NCBI GenBank assembly: GCA_963855995.1
Contig: OY979718.1
Location: forward strand, 30,785,282-30,849,281
Direction: 5' to 3'
Source: Muricea muricata
Taxonomy: Eukaryota; Cnidaria; Anthozoa; Malacalcyonacea; Plexauridae
Length of the DNA stretch: 64,000 nucleotides
The position numbers and the translations under genes were made by a program. The notes under the pieces are model-generated. The model saw only the letters and a program-made list of their open reading frames with translations, ran no database searches and had not been told where the DNA came from. Shown here one piece after another: positions 27,958 to 37,841 of this stretch. Position 1 is the stretch's first letter. Every line of letters starts with the position of its first letter.

Positions 27958-29447
27958 TTATTTAAATAACAAAAAAGTGTTTCCGTTTATGTTGATTTTA
28001 TCATCCATATAGTATTCTACCGTGGATTTACAAATGTTAAGCTTGTTTGCTATTTCTTGTATTGTTTTAAATTTTGTTCTTCACCTGTGTCAAAACATTG
28101 GTTTTTAAGGGTGTACTTACCTTTACCAGAAATTTCAATACCTAATGCTTCGCAAAGTTTTTTTTAGACATTCTTGAAATGTATTTGACTCCGCGGATTG
28201 CTGCTTCTTTTCCTAGGTCGCTTACTTTTGAGTACTCATTTAGGGGTCCATCGTCATCGTTTTTTGGAGGATTATTATTTTTTCTCCGTTTTTTAACGGG
28301 TTTTTCGTCATCATCTGAAAAATATCGGTAATCCTGTTCACCTTCCTCAGATTCATCATCTTCCTCATATTCATCATCTTTTTTAGGTTTACCACCTTTC
28401 TTAGGTTTACCACCTTTCTTAGGTTCACAATCTTCCTCAGATTCACAATCTTCCTCAGGTTCACAATCTTCCTCAGGTTCACAATCTTCCTCAGGTTCAT
28501 CATCTTTTTTAGGTTTATCATCTTTCTTAGGTTTACCACCTTTCTTAGGTTTACCACCTTTCTTAGGTTTACCACCTTTTTTGGTTCCTTAGATTTATCA
28601 AAAACAGTTTTTGTAAGCCTTAGTTTTTTAACGGGTATTGGTTCGTTACCGTAACCAAAGAGTGATTCCCACCGTTTTTCACGTAGTTGTTTTAAGGCTT
28701 TTTCTTTTTGTTCTAAGGTTTGTGTTTCCCAGTACCAACTAGGTGGGAATATAAATGAGATCTCAAGTCCACAATCATGACAAAAAGGACCATGTAAATA
28801 TTTAATCCTTTTTTGAACACATTTGTTCGATGCTGTTATTTCCTCCCTATACTCTTCAATGGACCTGCACAGTAAACAAACATCTTGGTGGTTAGCATCT
28901 TTCATATACAAATGGTTGCAATCTTCGTATTGTTTAGCATGCGGAGATTTAAACTGAAGACCGGAATCCCCACATTTTTGATCCATAAAGGTATAAATTT
29001 TATACTCGTGGTCACAATTTTTATACTGGTCTGAGTGGATGTATTTTTCATCACCACAACAAAGGTTGTACCCACAACTTAAACATTCTCCATCTTCCTT
29101 TTCTGTGTGTGTGCAATTGCTAAAGAGTTTGTCTTTCACTTCGTAATTATACCGGTCCTTTAAAAAGCTTATAAAATTTTCATAATATTCTTTTTTTGTG
29201 TGTTTTTATTCATTTCCTTGGCCCATTCTTCCTTATCATCCATTTGTATAATTAAGTAGGGTCCTTTTCCACCCATTCCGTTAATCCGGTCAGTTTCTTT
29301 TTCGAATTCGGTGCTTAATTTCTCACGTTCTTTTTTGCTCATCCCATTCAGTCTGTCATTTGCTTCTTTTAGGTAGTACTTGAAGTACATCTTGTCAGGA
29401 CAGCCAGATTTTAATACCTCGTAAAAGTCGGTCTCAACAGGATTCAT
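27958..29447 (-). pseudogene. Cys/His-rich, repeat-containing protein with C-terminal HTH-like segment
   Basis: Frames from ATG at 29447 to TAA at 27958 appear to be one gene with single-base shifts at A-runs near 29192, 28575, 28168 and 28085. Order: an N-terminal helical region with two MNGM-like motifs (RLNGMSKKERE, DRINGMGGKG), a Cys/His-rich zone of about 110 residues (CLSCGYNLCC, CLLCRS, CHDCGLEI), then 6-7-residue repeats. In the frame that stays open to the end, these read GGKPKK and EPEEDC. An acidic linker and TIQEIANKLNICKSTVEYYM, a helix-turn-helix pattern, follow. A zinc-ribbon plus HTH transcription-factor role is a guess from layout only. An ATTAATAAA box lies 7 bases before the ATG. 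Confidence 0.45.
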
Positions 29448-29453
29448 TTTTCC

Positions 29454-29462
29454 TTTATTAAT
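29454..29462 (-). promoter_or_regulatory. ATTAATAAA box before the 29447 start
   Basis: ATTAATAAA on the minus strand, followed by GGAAAA and ATG. The same box precedes the starts at 41303 and 41824. Confidence 0.4.
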
Positions 29463-29549
29463 ATACTGGTATACAGGATCCGGAAAAACGTATACAAAAT
29501 CTATTTTTGTATACGTTAACAATCTTTTAAATGGATGTATAAATAAAAT

Positions 29550-29960
29550 ATGAGCACATATGAATTAGCACATAAAGTAACTGAGAGGTTATAACTGAGA
29601 GGTAATGACAAGGTTAAATGTGAAATTGTACGTCTCTGGCTTACCGTCACCAAAAAAATAAATGTTGCTTTTGGTAAAGATTATGATGAACTTATTGAAA
29701 GCATATCCAAAGGTCATATGGATGAATATTTGAAAACTTTTATTGAATTAATTGAAGAAAATTGTGACTTGGAGATATTAGCTGAACTTGAAAGTACTTT
29801 CTACAATTTACCCATGGATGCCTTTAAAAAAGTAATTGATATTTGTGAAGATGGAAATTTAAGTCTAACAGATTTAGTAAGTATAGTTGATATAGAAAAG
29901 GTGTTAGGTGGTAATAATTTAATGGAAAAGATATTTGGACGTCTTAGTAACATAAAATAA
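29550..29960 (+). pseudogene. Small acidic helical Polinton protein
   Basis: ATG at 29550 (after TATAAATAAAAT) opens 14 codons. After a one-base shift near 29590 the frame stays open to TAA at 29958-29960, giving about 135 residues overall. The C-terminal 80 residues are acidic and helical (MDEYLKTFIELIEENCDLEI). No domain is recognised. The gene converges with the fibre gene on the other strand, and a hairpin sits exactly between their stops. Confidence 0.45.
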
Positions 29961-29986
29961 TTCGTAACGCTATTTCGTTACGAATT
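29959..29986. terminator. Hairpin between convergent genes (29960 and 29994)
   Basis: AATTCGTAACG and CGTTACGAATT form a perfect 11-bp stem with loop CTATTT. It overlaps the plus-strand stop codon and ends eight bases before the stop of the minus-strand fibre gene, so it could end both transcripts. Confidence 0.6.
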
Positions 29987-29993
29987 TAATAAC

Positions 29994-31513
29994 CTAGAGT
30001 TTCAATAACCTCCTAAACGAAAAATACGTTTCGTTCGTAAAGTTCATCGTCTTTTGATTATCAGGTTCGAACACGAAATAGATAGCATTGCCAAGAATGT
30101 GAACGTTATTATGACTTTGTACCGAATCTAATTTTTGCATAACAAACTCATACGTTTTTCCTTCTTCGTAATCTAACGAAAGCGAAATTTCTTGTCCGTA
30201 AATACGCGTACCGAGATTTAAAAACGATCCTTCAATACGAGTCCTTTCACCTGTAGCCCTATGGAAGTATCCACCCTGAACATCATCTTGTTTAACCTTA
30301 TTCGTTAAACTCCAACTCCAATACTTATATGTGGTTGACGCATAATAACCATTTCCACCACAATCACCCCACAACATGATGTTGTATCCTCTAGACGTTG
30401 CTAATACGATGTCCATTTCGTAAGTGTAAACACCGTTTGGAAGTTTTGGTTGGACGGAAAAATTTATTTGATAACTGTCACCTACTTTGGAAAAATCTAC
30501 ATCCGGTTTACCGTTTAATAAGTCAACCATATTATCGTTATGAAGCACCTTAACGTTACCGGGCGTCCCTTTAAACGTCAAAATGTTTGTGTAGTCCGAA
30601 TAATACCTTTCGACAAAATCTTTCGTAATCGGTTCGCCAGATGTTAACGGGATAATAGGTAATCCGGTAATACGTTGACCGTTCATATCGATGTCGGTAT
30701 TTTTTTAACGTACACCGTGTCAGTGTAACTTTTCGAAACGGCAGACGTACCGTCCGACGGGATCGGATTTAATCCCAACACCTCATGACCGTTCATACCT
30801 ATGTTGTCTTGCATCGTAAACCCACCGTCGGTCAAGTACAAACGTCTCGCATACTGTTTCGTCACGGGGTCTGTCGCTAACGTTGGGTCGGGGAGGTTTG
30901 TGATTTTATGGTTGTCCATATTAATGATTCCCTGCATTGTAAACCCTGAAGTGGACAACCCCCCGGAACCTGGGCCATCTTTAGGTCCTTGGTTGCCTTT
31001 AGGACCTCTTGGTCCTTGCGAACCTTTTGGTCCTTGCGGTCCTTGCGCTCCGGTGTTCCCTTTTGGTCCTTGGTCTCCTTGGTCACCTTTAGGTCCTTGT
31101 GGACCTGTAGGTCCGGTGTCACCTTTTGGTCCTTGGTCTCTTTGGTCACCTTTAGATCCTTGTTGACCTGTGGGTCTTTTGTTCCCTTTTGGTCCTTGGT
31201 CTCCTTGGTCACCTTTAGATCCTTGTTCACCTTGGTCACACTTAGGTCCTTGAGGTCCCTGCGGTCCGGTGTCCCCTTTTGGTCCTTGGTCACCTTGGTC
31301 ACCTTTAGGTCCTTGTGGACCTCTTGGTCCGGTGTCACCTTTGTCTCCTTTTGGTCCTCGTTGTCTTGGTGATCCTCCTCCTTCGGAATAATTTGTATCG
31401 GCATAACCTTTCGTAACGGGTTCCGTATCCGATGTTGGCGATGGTAGGTCTAAGATTTTGTGTCCGTTCATTTTGATATCATTTTTCATTCTCCCTAAAC
31501 GTGCTAAACTCAT
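29994..31513 (-). pseudogene. Collagen-shafted fibre/spike protein
   Basis: From ATG at 31513 the protein has an N-terminal anchor unit ([22 protein letters not shown]) and about 45 Gly-X-Y triplets (residues 50-188) of GPKGD/GPQGP type. Two or three more MNG-x-I-x-LP units with [15 protein letters not shown] endings follow, then a 200-residue C-terminal beta-rich head. The MNG...PVTK units resemble repeats of phage and virus tail fibres. One base is missing in a T7 run near 30710, which splits the frame at 30683. It most likely forms a trimeric collagen-like fibre for attachment. It is the last gene of a minus-strand cluster and follows the small collagen-like gene with stop and start touching (TAAATG). 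Confidence 0.7.
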
Positions 31514-31750
31514 TTATTTAGTAGACCTTTTAGCCATTAGGCCTTCCAAAATGCTTTCGCTTTTCTCTTCCTTGTTCAATATTGTCTTACAAAGTTCCTT
31601 ACAATTAACGAGTTGTCTTGGTCCTGGTGGACCTTGAAAGCCGGGTGGTCCGGGTGGTCCTTGCGGTCCTTTCGGTCCGGATGGTCCCGTGGTCGTTAAA
31701 ATATTTTTTAAAATGTATAGGCCGATTCCGTAACCTTAAATATGTATCAT
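31514..31750 (-). pseudogene. Small membrane-anchored collagen-like protein
   Basis: The frame ending TAA at 31514-31516 encodes a hydrophobic stretch (GYGIGLYILKNIL), about eight Gly-X-Y triplets of GPP/GPQ type, and a Cys-containing helical tail ending EGLMAKRSTK. The upstream ATG at 31750 is in another frame, so a one-base shift near 31735 is likely. The stop abuts the ATG of the fibre gene, which suggests co-expression. It may anchor or cap the collagen fibre. Confidence 0.5.
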
Positions 31751-31884
31751 CTTATTTATTTGATATTGCCCAAACGTATACAAAACTAATAACTCGAATA
31801 AATAAAACGGAACACATTATTAATTTCACTGAGGAGGAACTTACGGGATAATTAAAAGAAGAATTAACGACCGAGTTATCAAAA

Positions 31885-32207
31885 ATGAAAGGAAAGACGA
31901 ATAAGAAAAAAATGAAATTCGTTGGGAAAACGTTATTGAAATTAATTTTTATAGCGGTGGCGTGGCCGTTGCTATAGTTTTTTCTTCTACTCTTGTCATT
32001 GCCGCGCTAGGTGGGATGGTTGCGATATTGTATGGGTGTAAAGGAGCGATTAAAACGATTAGGAAAGTTAAGGATGGTCAAAAGAAAAGGAAAACCGGGA
32101 AAGAGAAATTAAAAGGAGTCGAGTCCGAACTAGCAAAGAAAAAGACGGTGAGGGAATATTTTCAAGGTCAACAACCGACCGCACCACCACTTTACCCAGG
32201 ACTTTAG
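31885..32207 (+). pseudogene. Small membrane protein with PTAP and PPxY late-domain motifs
   Basis: One frame from ATG at 31885 gives a basic leader and hydrophobic start. A neighbouring frame continues with a strong membrane segment (VAIVFSSTLVIAALGGMVAI), a basic cytoplasmic-type stretch rich in Lys, and the very C-terminus QQPTAPPLYPGL. PTAP binds TSG101 and PPxY binds NEDD4-type ligases in many enveloped viruses, and adenovirus protein VI has a PPxY. Coding-like sequence with EHIINFTEEELTG extends upstream to about 31750 in broken frame. A membrane-linked role in exit or entry is an inference. It converges on the 32250-32742 gene with a hairpin between them. Confidence 0.55.
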
Positions 32208-32219
32208 TTTATTGAATGT

Positions 32220-32249
32220 TTTTTCATATACATAACTGTATATGAAAAA
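32220..32249. terminator. Hairpin between convergent genes (32207 and 32250)
   Basis: TTTTTCATATAC and its complement GTATATGAAAAA form a perfect 12-bp stem with loop ATAACT. It lies 12 bases after the plus-strand stop and directly abuts the minus-strand stop codon. Confidence 0.6.
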
Positions 32250-32742
32250 TTATAAGGAATCCAGGTCGGCGTCCGGGGGTCCGTTCATTTCGCCTTGTTT
32301 TTTCATATGTTTTTTAATTATATGTTCGGCAACGGTTACACCGCCACTTGTCATTCCGATTTTAGGAATGAGAGGTATTAATTCATCGTTCACTAATTCG
32401 TTAAGTTCTTCTTTAAAACAATTCGTTTTCGTCTAATTCTTGTTTTAGTTCAGATGAACTTTCGATTAGATTGGTTTTTTCTAATAGGTCAGAAAGTTTG
32501 GAAACGATTAAATTCGAAAGGATTTTAGATGATTTTTTCGAAATTTTTCGGTCGTATTTTATTCTAATTTTTTCTAAAACATCTTGGTTTGCTTTTTGGA
32601 GGTATTTTGGTGAGTAGTTTATTTTTCCTTTTTCGGCTAACGAGATAAGTTTTTCGCGCAAATAGTCGTCAATAGGTGGTTGCTCGGATGTTTCAGGGAT
32701 TTCGAAGTCCACGTCTGGGAAATTAATATTTCCAGGATTCAT
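32250..32742 (-). pseudogene. Helical Polinton protein downstream of the ATPase
   Basis: From ATG at 32742 (context AATAAATGAAT) 109 residues read to a TAA created by a one-base shift in TTGTTTTAAAG. The other frame continues about 50 residues, containing LIPKIGMTSGGVTVAEHII, and stops at 32250. The total is about 160 residues, acidic at the start and helical after it. No domain is recognised. Its ATG overlaps the stop of the ATPase gene (ATGA), so it belongs to the same transcription unit. Confidence 0.5.
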
Positions 32743-33328
32743 TTATTAATATTTATTTTATATCCCAAGGGTGGACGGCGGTATACTTCGAGCGTCGAAT
32801 ATTCGTTTTTCTTTAGTTTGTCTTTAATATCCCGGTATTCTTCCTCGGTACCATCGACGAACTCTTCTAGTAATGTTTTCATATCGTTCTTATCAGGGTT
32901 GTAAAACGTGACCAAGTTTTGTACGGTTTTGTAATCGATGTTAATTGCTGAGTAATGATAATCGTACTGAATCCGTAATGTCTTGCCGAAAAGGCAAGTT
33001 TCACGATTTCTCCGGATCTGTTTTTTACGTATTGGCTGCTAGCACAATCGTCGAGAATGATGAGACTGTTTTTTCCCCCGAAGACGCTCGTAACGTATTC
33101 TAAAAACTTTTCTACTTGGTCTTGACCGCAGGGAATTGGAAAAAATTTTTCGTCATTTTTGTATTTCCATTCCTGATACGTCTTATTCCACAGGTACGTG
33201 GGACAAATTAGGAAAATGCATTCAAAATGGCCTTTGTAATCGTTTTCAAGCATTTTAAGGAGGTAGTGAGTTTTTCCACATCCCGTCACTCCGACGATGA
33301 TCATATTTAATGGTGTTTCAAATCTCAT
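32739..33328 (-). pseudogene. A32/FtsK-HerA-type DNA-packaging ATPase
   Basis: ATG at 33328 follows TAATAA. Walker A is VGVTGCGKTHYL at residues 13-24, Walker B SLIILDDCAS near residue 90, and a sensor-like STIIITQQL near residue 125. The frame breaks at about residue 146 by a one-base shift near 32895. The other frame continues with a C-terminal 45-50 residues ending PPLGYKI and stopping across the next ATG. Size and motifs fit the Polinton/adintovirus packaging ATPase, which drives genome entry into capsids. It lacks the zinc finger of the mini-Polinton ATPase. Confidence 0.75.
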
Positions 33329-33335
33329 TTATTAT

Positions 33336-34060
33336 TTATATTTCAAGGTTTCTGAACATTAGATTAACGAAATTTAAGTATCTGTCTGACACTACGAACG
33401 TATTACAAATCAGGTCTTCGGATGTTTTATCCTTTTTGATTCCAAGAGTAATACCGTTTTGCGTATTAAGAATTTTTCTTCCGTCACCGGAAACGTCGTC
33501 ATCGGGGAAAGTTCGCAAGTCGATAACTAGGGCAAATTTGTCTTTTGAAAAAAGTCTGTAAGGGTAAGGGTATCCGTTACGTGGTTTAGGAAAACTTTTT
33601 TAGCCTCCTCAAATAGTTTTGATTTAGTCAATCCTTGACTGTAAACAGAGTTGGGGTTTCCTTCGATGGTGACGTCTACCCTCTTGATCTTTGGGTATAC
33701 GTATTCTTCGCTGTCCGTAAGCGTTCTTTTCCTGGAAAGCATTACCATTTGTTTCATCGACGAACATGGTAAATTAATAGTTTTGTTGATGATGGTCGTG
33801 CCTTTTCCCCAGCTTTATTCATCGATGAAAGTTACGTCCTCAAAGACGAGCGTTCGACTTTGAAAGCTATTTAAAGCCTTATTGTATATGTCTGAGTTTT
33901 CTATCGACGAGTATTCTAACCAGTAGTCTTCCAAGATTATTCAAGAACCAGGACTTTGTGTTTTTGCTCTTGAACTTTGCCGTTAGGAAAATTGTGTTGT
34001 CATTACCGTTGATTTCAAAAGAAATTCGTCGGGCAGAACGCGAATATATGAATATGCACA
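33336..34060 (-). pseudogene. Double-jelly-roll capsid-like protein, C-terminal part
   Basis: A frame with one in-frame TAA near 33815 and shifts near 33520 and 33925 reads RRISFEINGNDNTIFLTAKF, then KIKRVDVTIEGNPNSVYSQG, LVIDLRTFPDDDVSGDG, and CNTFVVSDRYLNFVNLMFRN at the stop. The spacing and the Asp-Leu-Arg-Thr strand resemble the C-terminal half of Polinton major capsid proteins, usually over 450 residues; only about 230 remain. Upstream, the frame meets the membrane protein gene at a C7 run (34061-34067), which may mark a deletion. It precedes the ATPase by 7 bp. The capsid call is moderate. Confidence 0.4.
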
Positions 34061-35140
34061 CCCCCCCAATTAACGCTTTAGCTTCGGCCCTGGATATACC
34101 TTTTGCAAATTTTCCCAAGGCTTTTCCTCCATTTTTTACCGTATTCCTCGCACCCATAATGGCTGCGGTGAGTATACCTGCTACGGACAACACGATTGCC
34201 AACACACCAACGATGTTTTCCCTAGCCCATTTTTTAAATCTTTCTAGTCTAGTCAAATCGTTGACATTGGTTTCTTCTTCTATCATACTTTGAACTTCTT
34301 CGCTCACGGATTTTTGATTAAGTTTTAATCTTATTTTATCGGCTTTTGATTCTGCGGCTTTACTCATAGCATCGTAAAGTAAGGCTTTCCCTTCGGTCCC
34401 TTCGGTCTTTGCTTTGTCCGACTTCTTTTTCCAATGGTCCATTTCGATACCTAATGCTTTAATTCTTTCTTCGCCCTCCTCTTTTACGTATAACGTACCT
34501 CTTAACTCGTTAGCTGTTATTTCTGTACTGGAAGATATCTCTTCGAGTCTTCTGTCTATTTCAGAATCTATTTGGTCACCTACGTTTTCCATAACGTTAT
34601 CCAAAACGTTTTGCGGGAGGTCGACCCCGACACGTTTTTCGGCAATCGGAGCCGGTGTTTTCTGATGTTCGACTTCTGCTTTCCTAAGCAATTCCTTAAA
34701 TTCGTTGACGAACGATGCTTTCGTTTTATCTGTAGAATATTCGGCTTTACCTCCTCTTAGGATTAAATTTTTTCTTTCCTTTGTACACCGCACCGTTAGG
34801 CTCTTCATTTTTACCATACGTAAATCTTAAATTATCGCATACTAACGTCGAATTCGGTCCGTCTCCCTTATTAATTGTAACTCCAAGCCACTTTTTTATA
34901 TTCACTTTTTATACCAGCATTCATAGATCTTTTCATATCTCTGGCATCACGTCTAGCGTCCGGAATTCTGGACGTCGACGGTTTGTCGTCGTCCACCCTC
35001 GTGTAATTAGGGTTTGATCCATCAATAACGAGAACGCTTTCATCATTATCATCGATAAAACTCGTTTCTTCTTCTTCGTTATTTTGGTCCGGTAATCGTT
35101 CGCGGTCTAAATTTTCTAAATCTATGTTTTCTTCATCCAT
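34060..35140 (-). pseudogene. Long membrane-associated Polinton structural-type protein
   Basis: ATG at 35140 opens an acidic N-terminus (MDEENIDLENLDRERLPDQN). Shifts near 34880 and 34770 lead through KWLGVTINKGDGPNST and GGKAEYSTDKTKASF into about 200 helical residues. A membrane segment (NIVGVLAIVLSVAGILTAAI) is followed by a Gly/Lys-rich amphipathic stretch (NGGKALGKFAKG). The reading then runs into capsid-like sequence at the C7 run. The same architecture recurs in cnidarian Polinton-like elements as far as I can recall. A minor capsid or membrane-active role is an inference. It starts 17 bp from a divergent gene, so the gap must act in both directions. Confidence 0.5.
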
Positions 35141-35157
35141 TTTATTTATTAAAATAA
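35141..35157. promoter_or_regulatory. 17-bp bidirectional start region
   Basis: TTTATTTATTAAAATAA separates ATG at 35140 (minus) from ATG at 35158 (plus, TAAATG context). Both genes show coding character, so this A/T-only gap must hold both 5' leaders or initiators. This resembles compact viral initiators. Confidence 0.45.
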
Positions 35158-35813
35158 ATGAGTAAGATAAACGTTTTCATTGAGAATAATGAAAAAGAAC
35201 TCCGTTTCGATACTTGCATAATAAAACCTATGGGGTCTATAATGACGTTAAAGAATGCAGCCGTCTATTGGAATTACAAGAACGTCATTACCGGTAAGAA
35301 CGATCACGTTATGTGTGGAACGACAAAGATTCCCTTCGAAGAGGGCTACTGGACATACGATATGATAGAGGGAAAACTCGTGGAGCAATCAGTAAAATTG
35401 GAAGCAAACGAATATAATAATACTTGTAAAATCTATTCGGAAACACAAAATTTAAATCTTAAAAAGTTTGGAGAATTATTAGGTTTTCCCGAGAACGAAA
35501 TCGTAAACAGCAGGACGTGGAAAACTTCACCTGGCGTGGTAGATGTAAACAAGAACTCAGGTATGTAAATATTAATTGTAATATCGTAAAAACGGCTGGG
35601 AACATAAATACGGATGGAGACAGGAGTTATACGTTAGCTTCGCTTCCGATACCGTCGGACCAGCTTTTAAATTCGACGGTTACAAGCTTTAAAGGTGTCA
35701 ATAGTAGCGTTTTAATTACCAACGGTCAATTCAATAGGATATTATTCGACGTCGATACGAACAGTGATGATAAAGTCGATATGAGCTTGTTACTCGAATT
35801 GTATATAAATTAA
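35158..35813 (+). pseudogene. Putative minor capsid/penton-like protein
   Basis: Two overlapping frames (35158-35568 and 35517-35813) form one protein of about 215 residues with a one-base shift near 35545. The pattern is FEEGYWTYDMIEG in the first half and NLKKFGELLGFPEN in the middle. The second half reads YVNINCNIVKTAGNINTDGD, LASLPIPSDQLLNS, SVLITNGQFNRILFDVDTNS and a final LLLELYIN, suggesting alternating beta strands. A single-jelly-roll capsid role is plausible but unproven. It is the first gene of the plus cluster and ends 9 bases before the integrase ATG. Confidence 0.4.
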
Positions 35814-35822
35814 TTAAAATAA

Positions 35823-37841
35823 ATGTGTAATGAAATTAGCGATAAGGAATTTGCTATCGAACAAGGGTTGAGGAATATATATTACGACCCGAAAACGGAA
35901 TATCGATCTGCCAAAAGATTATACCAAAAAGCAAAAGAGGATGGACTAAAAATAAGTCGGAGAATCGTTAAAGAATGGTTAATAACCCAGGATACGTACA
36001 CGAGGTATAAACCCGTGATCAAAAAACATAAATTTCGAAAAACTTTCGAACCGTTGGATTGGACGCAAAGGGTATCGTTGGATTTTAACGGCCGTTGAAA
36101 TTCTAAGCCAATATGCGTTTGCGAGTTCCGTTTACAGAAAAGACGTTAAAAATATGACGGAAGCCGTCAAGGGATTACTTAGAAAATTTAAAGATAGGTT
36201 TGGAAAAAACCCGGACGTCGTTCAATTCGACGAAGGAAAAGAATTTTATAACGTGGGCGTTAGGGAATTATTAAAAAGTCACAACGTAGACTATTTTTCC
36301 ACGAGGTCCGAAAAGAAAGCTGCGATTGTCGAAAGACTTAATAGGACTTTAAAAACAGCGATGTGGAAATATTTTTACAGTAAAGGTACTTACGATTGGA
36401 CCGGTGTCTTAAACGAACTCGTAAAGAATTATAACGGTACAAAGCGTACGACCATCCATATGAAACCGAAAGATGTGAACCGTAAAAACGAAAACGAAGT
36501 ATGGATTACTCTTTTCGGTTCGGGTTTTGGTAAACTTCCCTTACCGAAATTCAGAATCGGGGTACGGTTGGAGTGAGTAAGTACAAAAATGTTTTTAAAA
36601 AGGGATACGAAGCTAATTTTACCGAAGAAATATTTAAAATTAGTAAAGTCTTTAGAGGAGACCCGACCGTGTACGAATTAGAGGACCACGAAGGAGAACC
36701 CATCATTGGAAAATTTTTTATATAATAACTACAGTAAAACACGCAATCTGATTGGTCAATACCCGTGCAGGATGAGACAATCCTGCACGGGAAATTTGAA
36801 AGTTAACATCGCTTCGCATCTTACGAGCTTGTTACGGGCTTAGAATTGCCGACAAAAAACCATTTCAACTTCTGAAATTAGCAGAGAATAAAGATAAAGT
36901 CAAATACTAAAGCACAAGGTACAAAAACTATAATCTTTTTTGTTGTGAAACTTCTATAATGTCTTGCATACTTGTATTTTTGTTTTGTTTACGTTATAAA
37001 TTTAACTGAAATACGACTTTGGGCACTCGCATATTTTTGTTTCAGTTTATGCTGTAGCGATAAAAGTACAACCGTTCGAATCAGCATACAATAGTGCCTA
37101 TAAAGGATTAAATTTTATTTCCCTGCTATGCTTTCTTACACACATAATGCACTTCAAATGCCGATATATTTTTTAGTTTTTTGTTTGCGAAAAAATACAA
37201 AATTACAAAATGAAACTAGCATATCTGCCACTTTTGGCCGTTAATAACATCGGTTTTTAACAACATCTGCTCTTCGGTGTAGTACCAGTCTATGTCTCTG
37301 TTAAAATACTATATTTTCACCATGTTTTAGAGCAAAAGAACACAAAGCAAAAAAGTTATGCGAAAAGTTTTAAATTTGTGTAAATTGTAGCGTACGGTCG
37401 AATGCCGACAAAGCTAAAGTTGACGATTCTTGGGAGAATTTCGTACTTCATCAATGGTTCAAAAAGTGTCAACCGTTGTTTTATTGTAGTTATTTTATAA
37501 AACAATTACTAAATGGTTTTCCGTGAAGGATAGCGTGATCCATGCACTTGGGAGGTGGCTCGATTTTCGGCAAGCGTAAAAATACACTCGCCTGCGGCTC
37601 GTGTATTTTTTACGCTTTCCGAAAATCTCGCAGCATCCCGCGTGCATGGATCACGCTATCCTGCACGGGAAACCATTCAGTAATCCTTTAACGAAGAAGA
37701 ATTATCCGTCCTGAATAAAAAAGACGATACGCACAGAGTGGAAAAAATACTTAGAAAGAAAAACGGAATGGCTTTGGTAAAATGGTAGGGTACGATAGCC
37801 GATCGTGGGTCCCGATAAAAGATATTAAAGATATTGAATAA
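35823..37841 (+). pseudogene. Retroviral-type integrase with chromodomain, split by a MITE
   Basis: TAAATG start. The N-terminal part has a helical region (KRLYQKAKEDGLKISRRIV). The catalytic core shows RVSLDF, VVQFDEGKEFYN and AAIVERLNRTL, which supply D, D and E with about 33 residues between the last two by my count. A one-base shift at about 36097 follows the first Asp and another lies near 36572. The C-terminal chromodomain begins ISKVFRGDPTVYELEDHEGE and is interrupted at 36720. It resumes at 37691 with EEELSVLNKKDDTHRVEKIL and, past a stop or shift, SRSWVPIKDIKDIE, ending TAA. Integrases of this type insert Polintons and make 6-bp duplications. Confidence 0.8.
36721..37686. mobile_element. 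MITE inserted in the Polinton integrase chromodomain
   Basis: The insertion separates GKF from NEEELS of the integrase, with TTTA at both borders (36717-36720 and 37687-37690); removing it restores frame across the site. Its left end has a hairpin of CCCGTGCAGGAT and ATCCTGCACGGG (about 36761-36792). Its right 180 bp is a large foldback in which GGATAGCGTGATCCATGCA near 37529 recurs inverted near 37642-37662. It is non-coding. Confidence 0.7.

Noticed and set aside
28240-28600. VVNLRK repeat as the true protein repeat
   Set aside because: The GGKPKK/EPEEDC frame connects to downstream coding sequence, whereas VVNLRK ends in a short unrelated tail.
30801-31372. Plus-strand frames opposite the collagen shaft
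   Set aside because: They are shadows of the Gly-X-Y repeat read on the other strand.
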